Below, one piece after another: positions 16,323 through 25,683 of a stretch of DNA of 64,000 nucleotides; the stretch's first letter is position 1; each line of letters starts with the position of its first letter. Position numbers and translations under genes: made by a program. This stretch comes from Bradyrhizobium erythrophlei (GTDB taxonomy: Bacteria; Pseudomonadota; Alphaproteobacteria; Rhizobiales; Xanthobacteraceae). The notes under the pieces are model-generated. The model had not been told where the DNA came from. It searched no databases and saw only the letters and a list, made by a program, of their open reading frames with translations. The stretch is from the NCBI RefSeq assembly GCF_900129425.1, contig NZ_LT670817.1:5022001-5086000 (forward strand). Reading direction: 5' to 3'.

Positions 16323-17045
16323 ATGACGACGGGGGCGGACTTGGCAGTGCCAATTTGGAAAGTCGGAAGCCTGCATTACATAGCGGTTGTTTTTTTCCTT
16401 GCGGCTCTCGGAAGTGGCAGCAGCAACGCGCAACAGGTTGCATCGCAAACCGATCACCAAGCTTTGCAAGACGGCGCTAAATCGCGCAATCAATCACGAA
16501 AGCCCAGCCTTGCTACGGCTGTAGCCTCAGCCGACTCGCTATCGGCGAGAGAGGTGAAACCAGTCCGACATAGCCAATCTGCGGTTATCAAAGGACCCTA
16601 TTACGTGGATTTTCGGGCGCGGACGGCGGCGAGCTATGGCCACGCTTTCGTCTGGTACGGGAAGACCAGCGAGAAAAAGGTGGAAGTTGCGGGCCTGCAC
16701 CCAGCCGGCGATACCACGCCTTACATCCTTGGACACCTCATGTGGGTGCCATCGGAAACGGGAGCGAGCTATGGCGATTTGGACGTTCAATATCTAACCG
16801 CGAGCTATCGCGTGTATTTGAGCGAGCCGGATGCGCAAAAGGTTTTCGCCCATATCAAGCACCTGCAGGCGACTTCGCCGCTTTGGAACGCGGAAACAAC
16901 CAACTGTACCGCTTTTATCGGACAGATAGCGACCTTCATGGGGTTGAAGGTGCCCTTTCATCTAAAGAAGCCCGAGGACTACGTAAACGAGCTTAAAGCG
17001 TTGAATGGCGGCCGCCAAACGGTACAGCTCGCTTCGGATCATTAG
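16323..17045 (+). CDS. Secreted protein with possible Cys/His peptidase-like core
   Basis: A 240-residue exported protein: a signal or anchor segment near residues 15-36, a low-complexity linker to about 85, then a globular part with GPYYVDFRARTAASYGHAFVWYG (His107) and TTNCTAFIGQIATFMGL (Cys195). A conserved-looking His early and Cys late resembles circularly permuted NlpC/P60 or papain-like folds, but I cannot confirm a catalytic site. The ribosome site before the ATG is poor, so the start may be further in. No operon partner. Confidence 0.65.
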   Translation: MTTGADLAVPIWKVGSLHYIAVVFFLAALGSGSSNAQQVASQTDHQALQDGAKSRNQSRKPSLATAVASADSLSAREVKPVRHSQSAVIKGPYYVDFRARTAASYGHAFVWYGKTSEKKVEVAGLHPAGDTTPYILGHLMWVPSETGASYGDLDVQYLTASYRVYLSEPDAQKVFAHIKHLQATSPLWNAETTNCTAFIGQIATFMGLKVPFHLKKPEDYVNELKALNGGRQTVQLASDH

Positions 17046-17509
17046 CATGTCCGGTCCACTTCACGTAGTACGGAAGAGAGATTGACGACATCGACGCCAG
17101 CACCAGCGTCAGGAAGGCGAGATTGGACGTAAAGCGTTGATGCCGCGTCCAGTCTGCTCGCCAATCGCCAAAGCCGCGCTCCAAAATATCGGCATTCTTC
17201 GCTGGCCTCCCCCACGGACATGAGATCGCGTAGCGTCGGGTCCATAAAGCGGCTGAGCTCGCTGGAGCGAGCCCACGATTAAGTCATCCAGCCATGCTGA
17301 TAGATGGGATCACCGCGGCATCTATGATGCACCCCGGCGCAGCCTGCTACAAAGCCGAAGCAGCCGTTCGATCGCAGAGCTTAGGGCCCAGTGATCCCGT
17401 GTCCGATCGCATTCGCAACGTCGCTGAGCCCGAACGGTACCATCAACGCGGCGGCGTTCAGTGAATTCGTGATTCTCGCCGTCAATCCCGGAATGAACGG
17501 AGAAACCGC
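17046..17509. other. Gene-free stretch
   Basis: I find no credible gene or recognised repeat here. Two overlapping minus-strand ORFs of about 60 codons (16993-17245) have no ribosome site and no family I recognise. The last 20 bases contain the GGAG ribosome site of the Bug receptor gene. Confidence 0.4.
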
Positions 17510-18478
17510 GTGGTTCCGAAGTTAAGTGGTATCTTGCTGTCAATCGCCTTGATCTGCGGCTTCGCGCCGGTATCTCAAGCCCTCGACTATCCCAACAAAT
17601 ATGTTCGAATCATCATTCCGTTCCCGCCGGGAGGAGGATCGGATGCGCAAGCCAGGACGCTTGCCCTCGAGTTGAGCAAGATGTGGAATCAGCAGGTCAT
17701 TGTGGAGAACAAGCCGGGAGCCGGCACGACGATCGGCGCCGCCTATGTCGCCAATGCTGCTCCCGATGGCTACACGCTTTATTTGAACAGCGTCGGGCAC
17801 ACCGTCACGCCCAGCCTGTACAAGAATTTGAGGTATGATCCCGTCAAGAGCTGCACGCCGATTTCGATGTTGTCGAAGTCGCCGTTCATACTGCTCGTCA
17901 ATCCGTCGTTGGGCGCGAACTCGATGGCAGATTTGCTCGCGCTGGCCCGCAGTAAGCCGGGTAAGTTGAACTACGGCACGACGGGCATCGGAGGGGGACC
18001 TCATCTGGCTGCTCAAATGATGGTCGCTGCAGCCAAAATCGATGCACAGCACGTTCCCTTCAATGGTTCGGCACCGCTGTTGACAGCTCTGCTCGAGAAC
18101 GTCGTTGATTTCGGTTTTGGCGATCCGGCGGCATTGCCGTCAATTCGGGCTGGAAGCTTAAAGGCGTTGGGCGTGACCAGCCTTGAACGTTCGCCAATCC
18201 TTCCGGATGTGCCGACATTCGATGAGACGATTAAAAAGGACTTCGACATGGCGAACTGGAACTCGATTCTCGCGCCCGCCAATACGCCGCCTGAGATCGT
18301 CAAGTTCATCAACGACTCAATCGCCAGGGCGCTGAAATCGCCCGACCTCGTGAGGGTTTTCGAAGCCCAGGGCTTTGAGCCGGTGTCGAGCAGTCCGGAG
18401 GAACTGCGCAGCTTTATGGTCTCGGAGATCAAGAAATATCACGACGTGTTGGAAGTAGCGGGGGTCAAGCCACAATAG
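17510..18478 (+). CDS. Bug-family periplasmic substrate-binding protein (tripartite tricarboxylate type)
   Basis: A 322-residue secreted receptor with a signal peptide ending VSQA-L and the Bug-family sequence pattern: YPNKYVRIIIPFPPGGGSDAQAR, then VENKPGAGTTIGAAYVANAAPDGYT and FNGSAPLLTALL. Bug proteins bind carboxylates or other small acids and feed TctAB-type transporters or act as sensors. No tctAB genes are nearby, so it is an orphan receptor, as is usual in Bradyrhizobium. GTG start at 17510 with GGAG eight bases upstream. Confidence 0.88.
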   Translation: MVPKLSGILLSIALICGFAPVSQALDYPNKYVRIIIPFPPGGGSDAQARTLALELSKMWNQQVIVENKPGAGTTIGAAYVANAAPDGYTLYLNSVGHTVTPSLYKNLRYDPVKSCTPISMLSKSPFILLVNPSLGANSMADLLALARSKPGKLNYGTTGIGGGPHLAAQMMVAAAKIDAQHVPFNGSAPLLTALLENVVDFGFGDPAALPSIRAGSLKALGVTSLERSPILPDVPTFDETIKKDFDMANWNSILAPANTPPEIVKFINDSIARALKSPDLVRVFEAQGFEPVSSSPEELRSFMVSEIKKYHDVLEVAGVKPQ

Positions 18479-18681
18479 CAAGAATGGAGGGCTGCCAATG
18501 AACGATGCCTACGGATTCACAGCCCGACAAACTCAAGTCAGACCTGACTGCGCCGTTCCAACAAGAACGAAACAATCTGCCCAAACTTGAATCCGGAAGT
18601 TTGCTGCTCAAACGGCGCCAGCGCGGAGCCAACCTTGGCGCCGCACTGTTCGCCGGCGGCGCAGTCGATCATTTGATCGGA

Positions 18682-18858
18682 TCAAGGGTCTGTGGAATCG
18701 CCCGGTTCAGCTCTTCTATCCCGGCGCGATCTCCGATCGATTCCAGATCGCCGTTCTCCAGATAGTTGCTTCTCTTCTTCGGATCGCGTGTCCGTTCCGG
18801 ATCGTCGCTCTTTCGAAACTCGCCTATCGTCGCCCGACCGCTTCTCATCGCTGCCCAT
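18682..18858 (-). CDS. Small Arg/Asp-rich tandem-repeat protein
   Basis: A 58-residue protein built of a repeated unit RRSGxDxRS or similar: KRSGDDRR, ERRSGTDTR, ERRSGIDRR, RRDRR. Strongly charged and probably unstructured; no signal peptide or membrane segment. GGAG lies seven bases before the ATG. I recall similar short proteins in Bradyrhizobium; function unknown. The repeat unit makes the opposite strand open too, but that reading has no ribosome site. Confidence 0.55.
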   Translation of the reverse strand: MGSDEKRSGDDRRVSKERRSGTDTRSEEEKQLSGERRSGIDRRSRRDRRAEPGDSTDP

Positions 18859-18949
18859 CGTGGTCTCCGTGGGGTTGCCGAGAATCATGCTGGATCGCGT
18901 AATACTACCACACGAAAGCCGCCCCGGGAGGCTTGGCTATGCGGGAAGA

Positions 18950-19093
18950 ATTCTGAAGGGCGAGATGCCTGCTGATCTACCGGTCGAACAGCCCACCAGG
19001 TTCGAGAGGGTGATCAATCTCAAAGCGACCAATGCCTTGGGTCTCACCGTGCCGCCGAAGCTGATATTCACGGCCGACGAGGTGATCGAATAA
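18950..19093 (+). pseudogene. ABC_sub_bind receptor, 3' fragment only
   Basis: Forty-seven codons reading ILKGEMPADLPVEQPTRFER... and ending TADEVIE-stop match the C terminus of the intact ABC_sub_bind protein at 29012-30013 (ILKGGKPAELPVEQPTRFEL...ADEVIE). Nothing upstream continues the homology, so it is a truncated relic. A GTCCG-family repeat starts about 24 bases after its stop codon. Confidence 0.8.
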
Positions 19094-19116
19094 GGATGGT
19101 GTTTGTTGCGGCGCTA

Positions 19117-19228
19117 ATGATCGCGGACATGGGTTGTCGCTTATCCCTGCGATGTCCGCTCGCTGACCGGATTTGAGCGGAAGTCGTCGGTACACGCCCA
19201 ACCCGACGCGTTTGACCCATCTCGGACG
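19117..19228. repeat. GTCCG-stem dispersed repeat, copy 3
   Basis: A degenerate copy: CGGACATGGG at the left, GATGTCCGCT centrally, and the tail CGTTTGACCCATCTCGGACG. It sits directly after the ABC_sub_bind 3' relic and upstream of the oxidase operon. Confidence 0.55.
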
Positions 19229-19329
19229 TTAGGGTGGTCGTGATCTGGCGGCGCCGCAATTGCCTTGACCTAGATCAACGTCTCTCCGACCAGGGCGGAT
19301 ATCCGTTCACTAGGAAGGGGTTGCCGAAT

Positions 19330-20094
19330 ATGGCCAAGGCGTCCGAGGCGGGTGGCGGAAGGGCTTCGGAGGTCCGCAGAACCGGCACGTCGCTACGGAC
19401 TGTGATCGTCGGACTGGGATTGGGGCTTTCCTTTCAGGCTTTTCCATCCATCGCTCAGACGCCTAGTCCGCCGCCCGACACGATGGAGGCGCGGGTCGAG
19501 GCGTGCACGCCCTGCCATGGCAATAATGGTCAGGGAACCAGCGACGTCTACTTCCCGCGTCTTGCGGGCAAGCCCGCCGGCTATCTCTACAACCAGCTTG
19601 TCGCCTTCAAGAACGGCCGGCGCAAATACCCGCCGATGAACTATCTGCTCGAATTCCTCACCGACCCGTACCTCCAGGATATAGCCGATTATTTCGCGAC
19701 CCAGCATCCGCCGTTGCCCGCGCCCGAGCTGACGAACGTTAGCCAGCAGGTCCTGGCGCAGGGAGAATCTCTCGTCATTAGCGGCGATGCCGCTCGCCAG
19801 ATCCCGGCCTGCCGAAGCTGCCATGGACCGGCGCTCACCGGCATGGAGCCCGGAATTCCGGGATTGCTCGGTCTGCGTCCGAATTACATCAGCGCGCAGC
19901 TCGGCGCATTTCGCTACGGTACCCGGACGGCCAAGGCGCCAGACTGCATGCAGACCGTTGCAGCCCGCCTGACGGAAGCGGACGTGACGGCGGTCGCGGC
20001 GTGGCTCGCGAGCCGACCGGCGCCTGCGAATTCGCCTCCCGCGCCGAAAGGCACATATGCCCTGCCTTTCGCTTGCGGCAGCGAACCAGATTGA
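19330..20094 (+). CDS. Diheme cytochrome c4-like protein
   Basis: A 254-residue exported diheme cytochrome. Haem sites CTPCH (59-63) and CRSCH (161-165) each lead a class I cytochrome c domain, the c4 arrangement. An uncleaved or signal hydrophobic segment lies near residues 22-42. It would shuttle electrons in the periplasm. It opens the operon of a ba3-type oxidase 12 bases before the triheme cytochrome gene, so it is the likely donor to that enzyme. Start ATG at 19330 with AGGAAGGGG upstream. Confidence 0.85.
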   Translation: MAKASEAGGGRASEVRRTGTSLRTVIVGLGLGLSFQAFPSIAQTPSPPPDTMEARVEACTPCHGNNGQGTSDVYFPRLAGKPAGYLYNQLVAFKNGRRKYPPMNYLLEFLTDPYLQDIADYFATQHPPLPAPELTNVSQQVLAQGESLVISGDAARQIPACRSCHGPALTGMEPGIPGLLGLRPNYISAQLGAFRYGTRTAKAPDCMQTVAARLTEADVTAVAAWLASRPAPANSPPAPKGTYALPFACGSEPD

Positions 20095-20105
20095 GGGGCA
20101 CGATC

Positions 20106-21362
20106 ATGAAATTCCGATCATGGCTCCTTGGGTTTCTCCTACTCTCGCTCCTTCCTGGTCCAGCCGCGCAGGCGCAAGAGAAGAGAGGTCCTGCCGGCGA
20201 CAACATCGTCCAACGCGGCGAGTATCTCGCCCGCGCGGGCGATTGCATTGCCTGCCACACTCCGCCCGAGGGCCGCATCTTCGCGGGCGGGCGCGCGATG
20301 CCGACCCCTTTCGGGACACTCTACTCTTCCAACATCACGCCGGATGCCGAGACCGGGATCGGGAAGTGGAGCGCGGACGACTTCTACAGGACCATGCACA
20401 ACGGCCGCTTTCCGGACGGCGGCCTCATCTATCCGGCGATGCCGTTCGCGTCCTACACAAAGGTCACGCGCGCCGACAGCGATGCGATCTTCGCTTACCT
20501 GAAGACAATCCCGCCCGTGAACCAGAAGAACCGACCGCAAGACCTGCGCTTTCCTTACGATAACCGCCAACTGCTTCTTGGCTGGCGCACGCTGTTCTTC
20601 ACCGAAGGCGAGTACAAGCCGGAGCCCAACAAATCCGCGGACTGGAATCGAGGGGCCTATCTTGTCGAGGGGCTTGGCCATTGCGGGATGTGCCATACGC
20701 CGATCAACGCGCTCGGAGGGACCTCACAATCCGAAGCGTTCAAGGGCGGCCTGATCCCGATGCAGAATTGGTACGCGCCCTCGCTGACGTCCAACCGAGA
20801 AGGAGGGCTCGGCGACTGGAGCATCAAGGACATCACCGATCTCCTGAAAACCGGCATCTCGGCGCGAGGCGTCGTTTACGGCCCTATGGCGGAGGTCGTT
20901 TACAACAGCCTGCAATACCTTAATGACGACGACGTACGGGCCATGGCCGTGTACCTCAAGAGCATCGCCGAGCCATCCCCTCCCCCGCCACCTTCTTCGA
21001 CGATTCCGAGCAGTGAAGGGAGCCTGCTGATCAGCCTTGGCAAGACCGTGTACGACGCGCGCTGCGCGACGTGCCATGGAGCGCTAGGCGAAGGCAAGCC
21101 GCCGCACTGGCCGCCTCTCGCGGGCAACCAATCGATCCAGATGGAATCGGCCGTCAACCCGATTCGGATGGTGCTCAATGGCGGCTATCCGCCGGCCACG
21201 GAGGGAGATCCGCGCCCCTACGGCATGCCGCCGTTCGCGGGTTTGTTGTCCGACAACGAGGTCGCCGCCGTGGTCAGCTACATCCGCACGGCTTGGGGCA
21301 ATCGCGGCACTCCGGTGAGCGCCCGCGACGCAAACGAGCTGCGGTCCGCACCGCTGAATTAA
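20106..21362 (+). CDS. Triheme cytochrome c
   Basis: A 418-residue exported protein with signal peptide (LLGFLLLSLLPGPAAQAQ) and three haem motifs: CIACH (47-51), CGMCH (193-197) and CATCH (320-324). The three-domain order is that of cytochrome c subunits of alcohol or gluconate dehydrogenases (AdhB-like). Here no dehydrogenase subunit is adjacent. It lies between a c4-type cytochrome and the oxidase subunits, suggesting that it relays electrons to the oxidase. AGGGGC precedes the ATG. Confidence 0.88.
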   Translation: MKFRSWLLGFLLLSLLPGPAAQAQEKRGPAGDNIVQRGEYLARAGDCIACHTPPEGRIFAGGRAMPTPFGTLYSSNITPDAETGIGKWSADDFYRTMHNGRFPDGGLIYPAMPFASYTKVTRADSDAIFAYLKTIPPVNQKNRPQDLRFPYDNRQLLLGWRTLFFTEGEYKPEPNKSADWNRGAYLVEGLGHCGMCHTPINALGGTSQSEAFKGGLIPMQNWYAPSLTSNREGGLGDWSIKDITDLLKTGISARGVVYGPMAEVVYNSLQYLNDDDVRAMAVYLKSIAEPSPPPPPSSTIPSSEGSLLISLGKTVYDARCATCHGALGEGKPPHWPPLAGNQSIQMESAVNPIRMVLNGGYPPATEGDPRPYGMPPFAGLLSDNEVAAVVSYIRTAWGNRGTPVSARDANELRSAPLN

Positions 21363-21370
21363 GGTGGGCC

Positions 21371-21544
21371 ATGATCAATTCGGAGCTTCCTGAAGAGACG
21401 AATCGAGACGACCGGGTCGATGGGATCGTCTCTGCGGGGCCGCACGGAGCGCTGACGCTCGCCGGCATCGCGACCGCGTGCGTGGTGGCCATCTGGCTCG
21501 CCTTCTACCTTTTCGTATTCCTGGCGCGAGGGGCGCTGCAATGA
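21371..21544 (+). CDS. Small single-helix oxidase subunit
   Basis: A 57-residue protein with one C-terminal transmembrane helix (LTLAGIATACVVAIWLAFYLFVFLA). Single-helix proteins of this kind (subunit IIa) accompany ba3-type oxidases. Its stop overlaps the start of the subunit II gene (ATGA), so the two are translated together. Assignment rests on size, topology and position. Confidence 0.7.
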   Translation: MINSELPEETNRDDRVDGIVSAGPHGALTLAGIATACVVAIWLAFYLFVFLARGALQ

Positions 21545-22104
21545 CCAATCTGGATGCGCATCAGGATGCGGAGATCGCCGAGCGCAGCGAACGCCGCTGG
21601 GTGACTATTTCCGTGATCGTCATGATCGTGCTGCCGTTGATCGCGGCCTTTGCCGGGATCCGTCAGGCGACGATGCCGCAGGCGCGTGTCGAGACCACCG
21701 ATCCGACGCGCCTGCATCTTTCCGGCGAATTCGTGGAGTCCAATCTCGGTACTGCGGTAGAACCAGATGGCGCGGTCACGGTGCGCGCCATCGGCCAGCA
21801 ATATTCGTTCACGCCCTCCTGCATCCTGGTCCCGGCGCAGACCCCGGTCATGCTCCGCGCGACCAGCGCCGACGTGGTGCACGGGATTATCATCCTGGGC
21901 ACCAACATCAATACCATGCTGTTGCCGGGCTATGTCTCTCAACAATTCATGCGCTTCGACAAGACGGGCGATTACCTCATGCCGTGCCAGGAATTCTGCA
22001 GCTTCGGACACGAAGGCATGTGGGGCAAGGTCAGGGTGATCGACAAGGCGGAATTCGCAGGCCGCGCGAAGAACGGCGGGAGGCTGAGCTGTGTTGGCGA
22101 ATAA
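21541..22104 (+). CDS. Cytochrome c oxidase subunit II (CuA), ba3-type
   Basis: A 187-residue subunit II with one N-terminal transmembrane helix (about 20-41) and a periplasmic cupredoxin domain. All CuA ligands are present: His114 (VVHG), Cys149, Cys153, His157 and Met160 in PCQEFCSFGHEGMW. The single helix and short length fit ba3-type (B-family) oxidases. Its end overlaps the subunit I start by 14 bases. Confidence 0.92.
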   Translation: MTNLDAHQDAEIAERSERRWVTISVIVMIVLPLIAAFAGIRQATMPQARVETTDPTRLHLSGEFVESNLGTAVEPDGAVTVRAIGQQYSFTPSCILVPAQTPVMLRATSADVVHGIIILGTNINTMLLPGYVSQQFMRFDKTGDYLMPCQEFCSFGHEGMWGKVRVIDKAEFAGRAKNGGRLSCVGE

Positions 22105-23713
22105 GAAGCTAATCCTTGCGCATTTCTGGCTCGCATTCGCGGTCTTCGGACTCGCGCTCTGCCTTGGCGCCTGGCAGATGTTCGTCCGCAGCCCGCTCTA
22201 CACCTGGATCAGCGATCCGGAATGGTATTACCGGTCGCTCACCGCGCACGGCACGGTGATGGGCTACGTCTTTCCGACCCTGGTCGCCATGGGCTTCGGT
22301 TATGCGATCACCGAATCCGCGCTGGAACAGCGTCTCGTCGGCCTCCGCTGGGCATGGGCAGGATTTTGGCTCATCGTCGCCGGCTCGGTCATGGCGATGG
22401 TGCCCGTCGCGCTTGGTCGCGCTTCGGTGCTCTACACCTTCTATCCGCCGCTGATCGGCAACGCGTTCTACTATATCGGGGTCGTGCTGGTGGTGGTCGG
22501 CTCCTGGGTCTGGGTCGCTCTGATGTCGATCAACCTGCGCGTCTGGAAGCGCGCCCATCCGGGCGATCCCGTACCGCTCGCGATGTTCGCGAGCGTCGCC
22601 GGGTCCTATCTGTGGGCGTGGACGGCGGTCGGCGCGGCACTCGAATTGCTGCTGCAGATCATCCCGGTCGCGCTCGGATTGAAGGCGACCATCGACGCGG
22701 GGCTCGCGCGCGTCTTGTTCTCCTGGACGCTGCACGCCATCGTCTATTTCTGGCTGATACCGGCCTACATCGCCTTCTACGTCATCGTGCCGCGCGCGAT
22801 CGGTGGGCGCCTCTTCAGCGACACGATGGCGCGTATCTCGTTCATCCTGTTCCTCGTCGTCTCCATGCCGATCGGCATTCACCACACCTTTGCCGACCCG
22901 CAGGTCGGAGCCGGATTCAAGTTCATCCATTCCGCCTTTACGGCGGCCGTCACGCTGCCGACCCTGTTCACAGTGTTCACGATCTGCGCTTCCGTCGAGA
23001 TCGCCGGCCGCTTGCGCGGCGGCAGAGGACTGTTCGGCTGGATCGCTGCACTGCCCTGGAAGAACCCGATCATGCTCGCGGTCGCGTTCTCATTCATCAT
23101 GCTCGGCTTCGGCGGGGCAGGCGGGATTATCAACATGAGCTACCAGCTCAACGCGTCGATCCACAACACCCAGTGGATCACCGGGCATTTCCACCTCATC
23201 TTCGGCGGCGCGGTCGTGATCATGTATTTCGCGCTCGCCTATGACCTGTGGCCCCATCTCACGGGCCGTTCGTTGCCGGACGCGCGGCTGGTCCGCACGC
23301 AACTTTGGCTCTGGTTCATCGGCATGATGGTGACCACGTTCCCGTGGCATTGGGTCGGCATCCTCGGCATGCCCCGCCGCATGGCCTATTTCGATTACAC
23401 GGATCCCGCGCTGTCGCCGCAGGCGCTTCCCGTGGCGATCTCGGCGATCGGTGCTTTCATCGTGCTGACGTCCGGCCTCCTGTTCCTCTTCATCCTTGGG
23501 CGCGCGTACACGGCTTCCCGGACGGACGCGGGCCCATACCGATTCAGCCGGCCCATTCATGCCGTGAGGTCCGTGCCCCTCGCTCTCAACAGCTACGGGA
23601 TCTGGGTTGCGCTGATGATCGGGCTCACGGTCACGAACTACGGCTTTCCTATCGCGGCGCTGGTGGCGCGTCAGGACACGTCCGTGCCGGCGATCTACGT
23701 GGGAGCACAATGA
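22091..23713 (+). CDS. Cytochrome c oxidase subunit I, ba3-type
   Basis: A 540-residue haem-copper oxidase subunit with about 13 transmembrane segments. Metal ligands are visible: His53 (low-spin haem), the crosslinked His215-Tyr219 pair (LHAIVYFW), CuB His264/His265 (GIHHTF), and His366/His368 (TGHFHL) for the high-spin and low-spin haems. The HAIVY spacing and overall size fit the B family (ba3), so O2 reduction coupled to proton pumping is expected, usually with high O2 affinity. GTG start at 22091 behind GGGAGG. No subunit III, Sco or haem-A synthase gene follows. Confidence 0.93.
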   Translation: MLANKKLILAHFWLAFAVFGLALCLGAWQMFVRSPLYTWISDPEWYYRSLTAHGTVMGYVFPTLVAMGFGYAITESALEQRLVGLRWAWAGFWLIVAGSVMAMVPVALGRASVLYTFYPPLIGNAFYYIGVVLVVVGSWVWVALMSINLRVWKRAHPGDPVPLAMFASVAGSYLWAWTAVGAALELLLQIIPVALGLKATIDAGLARVLFSWTLHAIVYFWLIPAYIAFYVIVPRAIGGRLFSDTMARISFILFLVVSMPIGIHHTFADPQVGAGFKFIHSAFTAAVTLPTLFTVFTICASVEIAGRLRGGRGLFGWIAALPWKNPIMLAVAFSFIMLGFGGAGGIINMSYQLNASIHNTQWITGHFHLIFGGAVVIMYFALAYDLWPHLTGRSLPDARLVRTQLWLWFIGMMVTTFPWHWVGILGMPRRMAYFDYTDPALSPQALPVAISAIGAFIVLTSGLLFLFILGRAYTASRTDAGPYRFSRPIHAVRSVPLALNSYGIWVALMIGLTVTNYGFPIAALVARQDTSVPAIYVGAQ

Positions 23714-24528
23714 TGAGCGCGCGCGAGCTCTTCTCGTTCCGCAATCCATACTTCAGCGTGAGCGTCGGCATCACGGCCGCCGTTTTCCTCTTGACGGCGC
23801 TCCTCGGCTTCATCGTGCTGCCCTACGCTCAGCCCGAACTCAAGTTCACGGACCTTTGGGATGCTATCTGCAGCGCCGCCGGCCTGCCGCGGCGGTCGCC
23901 TTCTTCCCCTGCGCCCAAACCGACGCATCCTTTGTCGGAAGTCGTCTTGACGCCGACGACGCTTGCGCATCCGAGCCAGGAGTCGATCGGCCGCGGTGCG
24001 ACGCTCGCGCAACGCTGCGCGATCTGCCATGGCCCGACCGGCATCAGCCGCGCGGACTCGCCCAATCTGGCGGGCCAATATGTGGCTGTGATCTACAAGC
24101 AGTTGCTGGATTTCCGCTCGCGCGCGCGGACCAATGCCGTGATGTCGCCATTCGCCGCCAACCTGTCGGATCAGGACATTGCGGATCTCGCCGCCTATTA
24201 CGCGTACCTGCCGCGCCTTCCCGCCTACCATCCCGAGCCGCAGCTTCCGAGGCCCCGCATCGTGATCAACGGCGCGCCGGTCCGCGGCATCGCGCCCTGC
24301 GGCTCCTGTCATGGCAGTCTGGACAACAAGACCGGCAGCCCGTGGCTGGAGGGACAATCGAAGGTTTACCTGAAGGAACAGCTTCAGGCATTCGCGTCTG
24401 GTCAGCGCACCAACGACATCAATCAGCAGATGCGCAACATCGCCCGCGCCCTGACGCCGCAGGAGATCGACGAGGCCGCCGCGTACTATGCCTCACAGCC
24501 GCCGGATATTGTGAAGGCAACCGACTGA
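23710..24528 (+). CDS. Membrane-anchored diheme cytochrome c
   Basis: A 272-residue protein anchored by one N-terminal transmembrane helix (about 18-40), with two class I haem domains: CAICH (103-107) and CGSCH (197-201). Its start (ATGATG after GGGAGCACA) overlaps the subunit I stop codon. The anchored c4-like layout suits a fixed electron entry protein beside the oxidase. Last gene of the six-gene operon. Confidence 0.88.
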   Translation: MMSARELFSFRNPYFSVSVGITAAVFLLTALLGFIVLPYAQPELKFTDLWDAICSAAGLPRRSPSSPAPKPTHPLSEVVLTPTTLAHPSQESIGRGATLAQRCAICHGPTGISRADSPNLAGQYVAVIYKQLLDFRSRARTNAVMSPFAANLSDQDIADLAAYYAYLPRLPAYHPEPQLPRPRIVINGAPVRGIAPCGSCHGSLDNKTGSPWLEGQSKVYLKEQLQAFASGQRTNDINQQMRNIARALTPQEIDEAAAYYASQPPDIVKATD

Positions 24529-24840
24529 GCGGCGTCGGTACTGGCGCGTCGCAGTCCAGGTGCGATCGTACACGCGCATGGTCGGCTTGGAGGCAGGCTA
24601 AGGTTCACCGGGGAGATTTCCCGAGTCTGGCACATCGCGTCAGTTAGTGCAGTGCAGCGACATGTCTGTAGTTGGGGGGTAGACTGGACGCTTCGATCCA
24701 TCGCACCCGCCACGTTGAATTTTGTCGCCGCGGGGAGCTGCTGCTCACGACCGTCGCACCAGCCATGCGCGGCGCCTTTGCCCTCTGGACACGAGCCTGC
24801 TGTGTTGTCCAAAATCGCTGGGCACAGAGGAGCAACGCCG
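24529..24840. other. Gap with a degenerate GTCCG-repeat piece
   Basis: The only recognisable feature is around 24658-24692, where GACATGTCTG and GGGGGGTAGACTGGAC resemble the second half of the GTCCG-family repeat. The last 25 bases carry the GAGG ribosome site of the next gene. Confidence 0.35.
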
Positions 24841-25683
24841 ATGACGATTATCGATTCCCAGGTCCATGCCTATGAGGCGAACACGCCGAAGCGCCCCTGG
24901 CACAGTGTGCCGAACTGGCCCGACCACGTCACGGGTGACGAGATGGTCGCGGCGATGGACAAGGTCGGCGTCGACGGCGCGATCTTCATCTCCGCCTTTT
25001 CCATGTACCGCTACGACGCCAGCTATGCCGTGGAAGTGCAACGCGCCCATCCCGGCCGGCTCGCCATCGTCAAGCCGGTCGACCCGGACAATCCTGACGT
25101 GGCCGATGTCGTCGCCGACTGGAAGAATACGCCAGGCGCGGTCGGAATCCGCATCATGCTGACAAGGGAGAACAAGCGCGAGCCTGATGACCCGGGCCTC
25201 GACCGGATCGCACGCGCGGCCGTTCGTTACGATTTTCCGGTCAACATCCTGTGCTGGGACAATCTGGACGCGGGCACCGCGCTGATCGATCGCCATCCCG
25301 ACACGCGATTCATCATCGACCATCTGGGCATCCTGCAGCCGCGCGTGCCGCCGGCGCCGCCGCAGCCCTGGACCGACCTTCCGAAGGTGCTGGAACTCGC
25401 CAGGCGTCCGAACGCGGTGATCAAGGTCAGCGGTGCCTGCACGCTGTCCCGGGAGCCGTATCCTTTCCCGGACATCTGGGATCCGCTTGCCCGCGTGTTC
25501 GATGCCTGGGGTTTCGATCGCTGCTTGTGGGGCACAGACTGGACGCGCGCGTTCGCCGTCGTCAACTACGAGCAGGCCGTGCAGCCATTCCTTGAGACTG
25601 TCCGCCTGAGCGACACAGAGCGGGCAATGCTGATGGGCGGTGCCTGCGCCAAGGCTTATGGTTGGTCACCGAAGAAAGGTTAG
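24841..25683 (+). CDS. Amidohydrolase-2 family protein
   Basis: A 280-residue TIM-barrel amidohydrolase of the ACMSD/lactonase-like group. It begins MTIIDSQVHAYE, where the usual HxH metal motif is reduced to QVH, and ends with WGFDRCLWGTDWTR, the conserved Asp region; RFIIDHLGI carries the mid-barrel His. Enzymes of this group hydrolyse lactones or decarboxylate aromatic acids. Loss of the first metal His suggests a metal-poor, lactonase-like site. GAGG precedes the ATG. It lies upstream of the 2-oxoacid decarboxylase with a relic in between. Confidence 0.8.
   Translation: MTIIDSQVHAYEANTPKRPWHSVPNWPDHVTGDEMVAAMDKVGVDGAIFISAFSMYRYDASYAVEVQRAHPGRLAIVKPVDPDNPDVADVVADWKNTPGAVGIRIMLTRENKREPDDPGLDRIARAAVRYDFPVNILCWDNLDAGTALIDRHPDTRFIIDHLGILQPRVPPAPPQPWTDLPKVLELARRPNAVIKVSGACTLSREPYPFPDIWDPLARVFDAWGFDRCLWGTDWTRAFAVVNYEQAVQPFLETVRLSDTERAMLMGGACAKAYGWSPKKG

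Noticed and set aside
22109..24357. Long minus-strand ORFs opposite the oxidase genes
   Set aside because: High-GC third positions open the antisense frame. Their composition (Asp/Arg/Gln-rich without pattern) is not protein-like and the plus strand carries all metal ligands.
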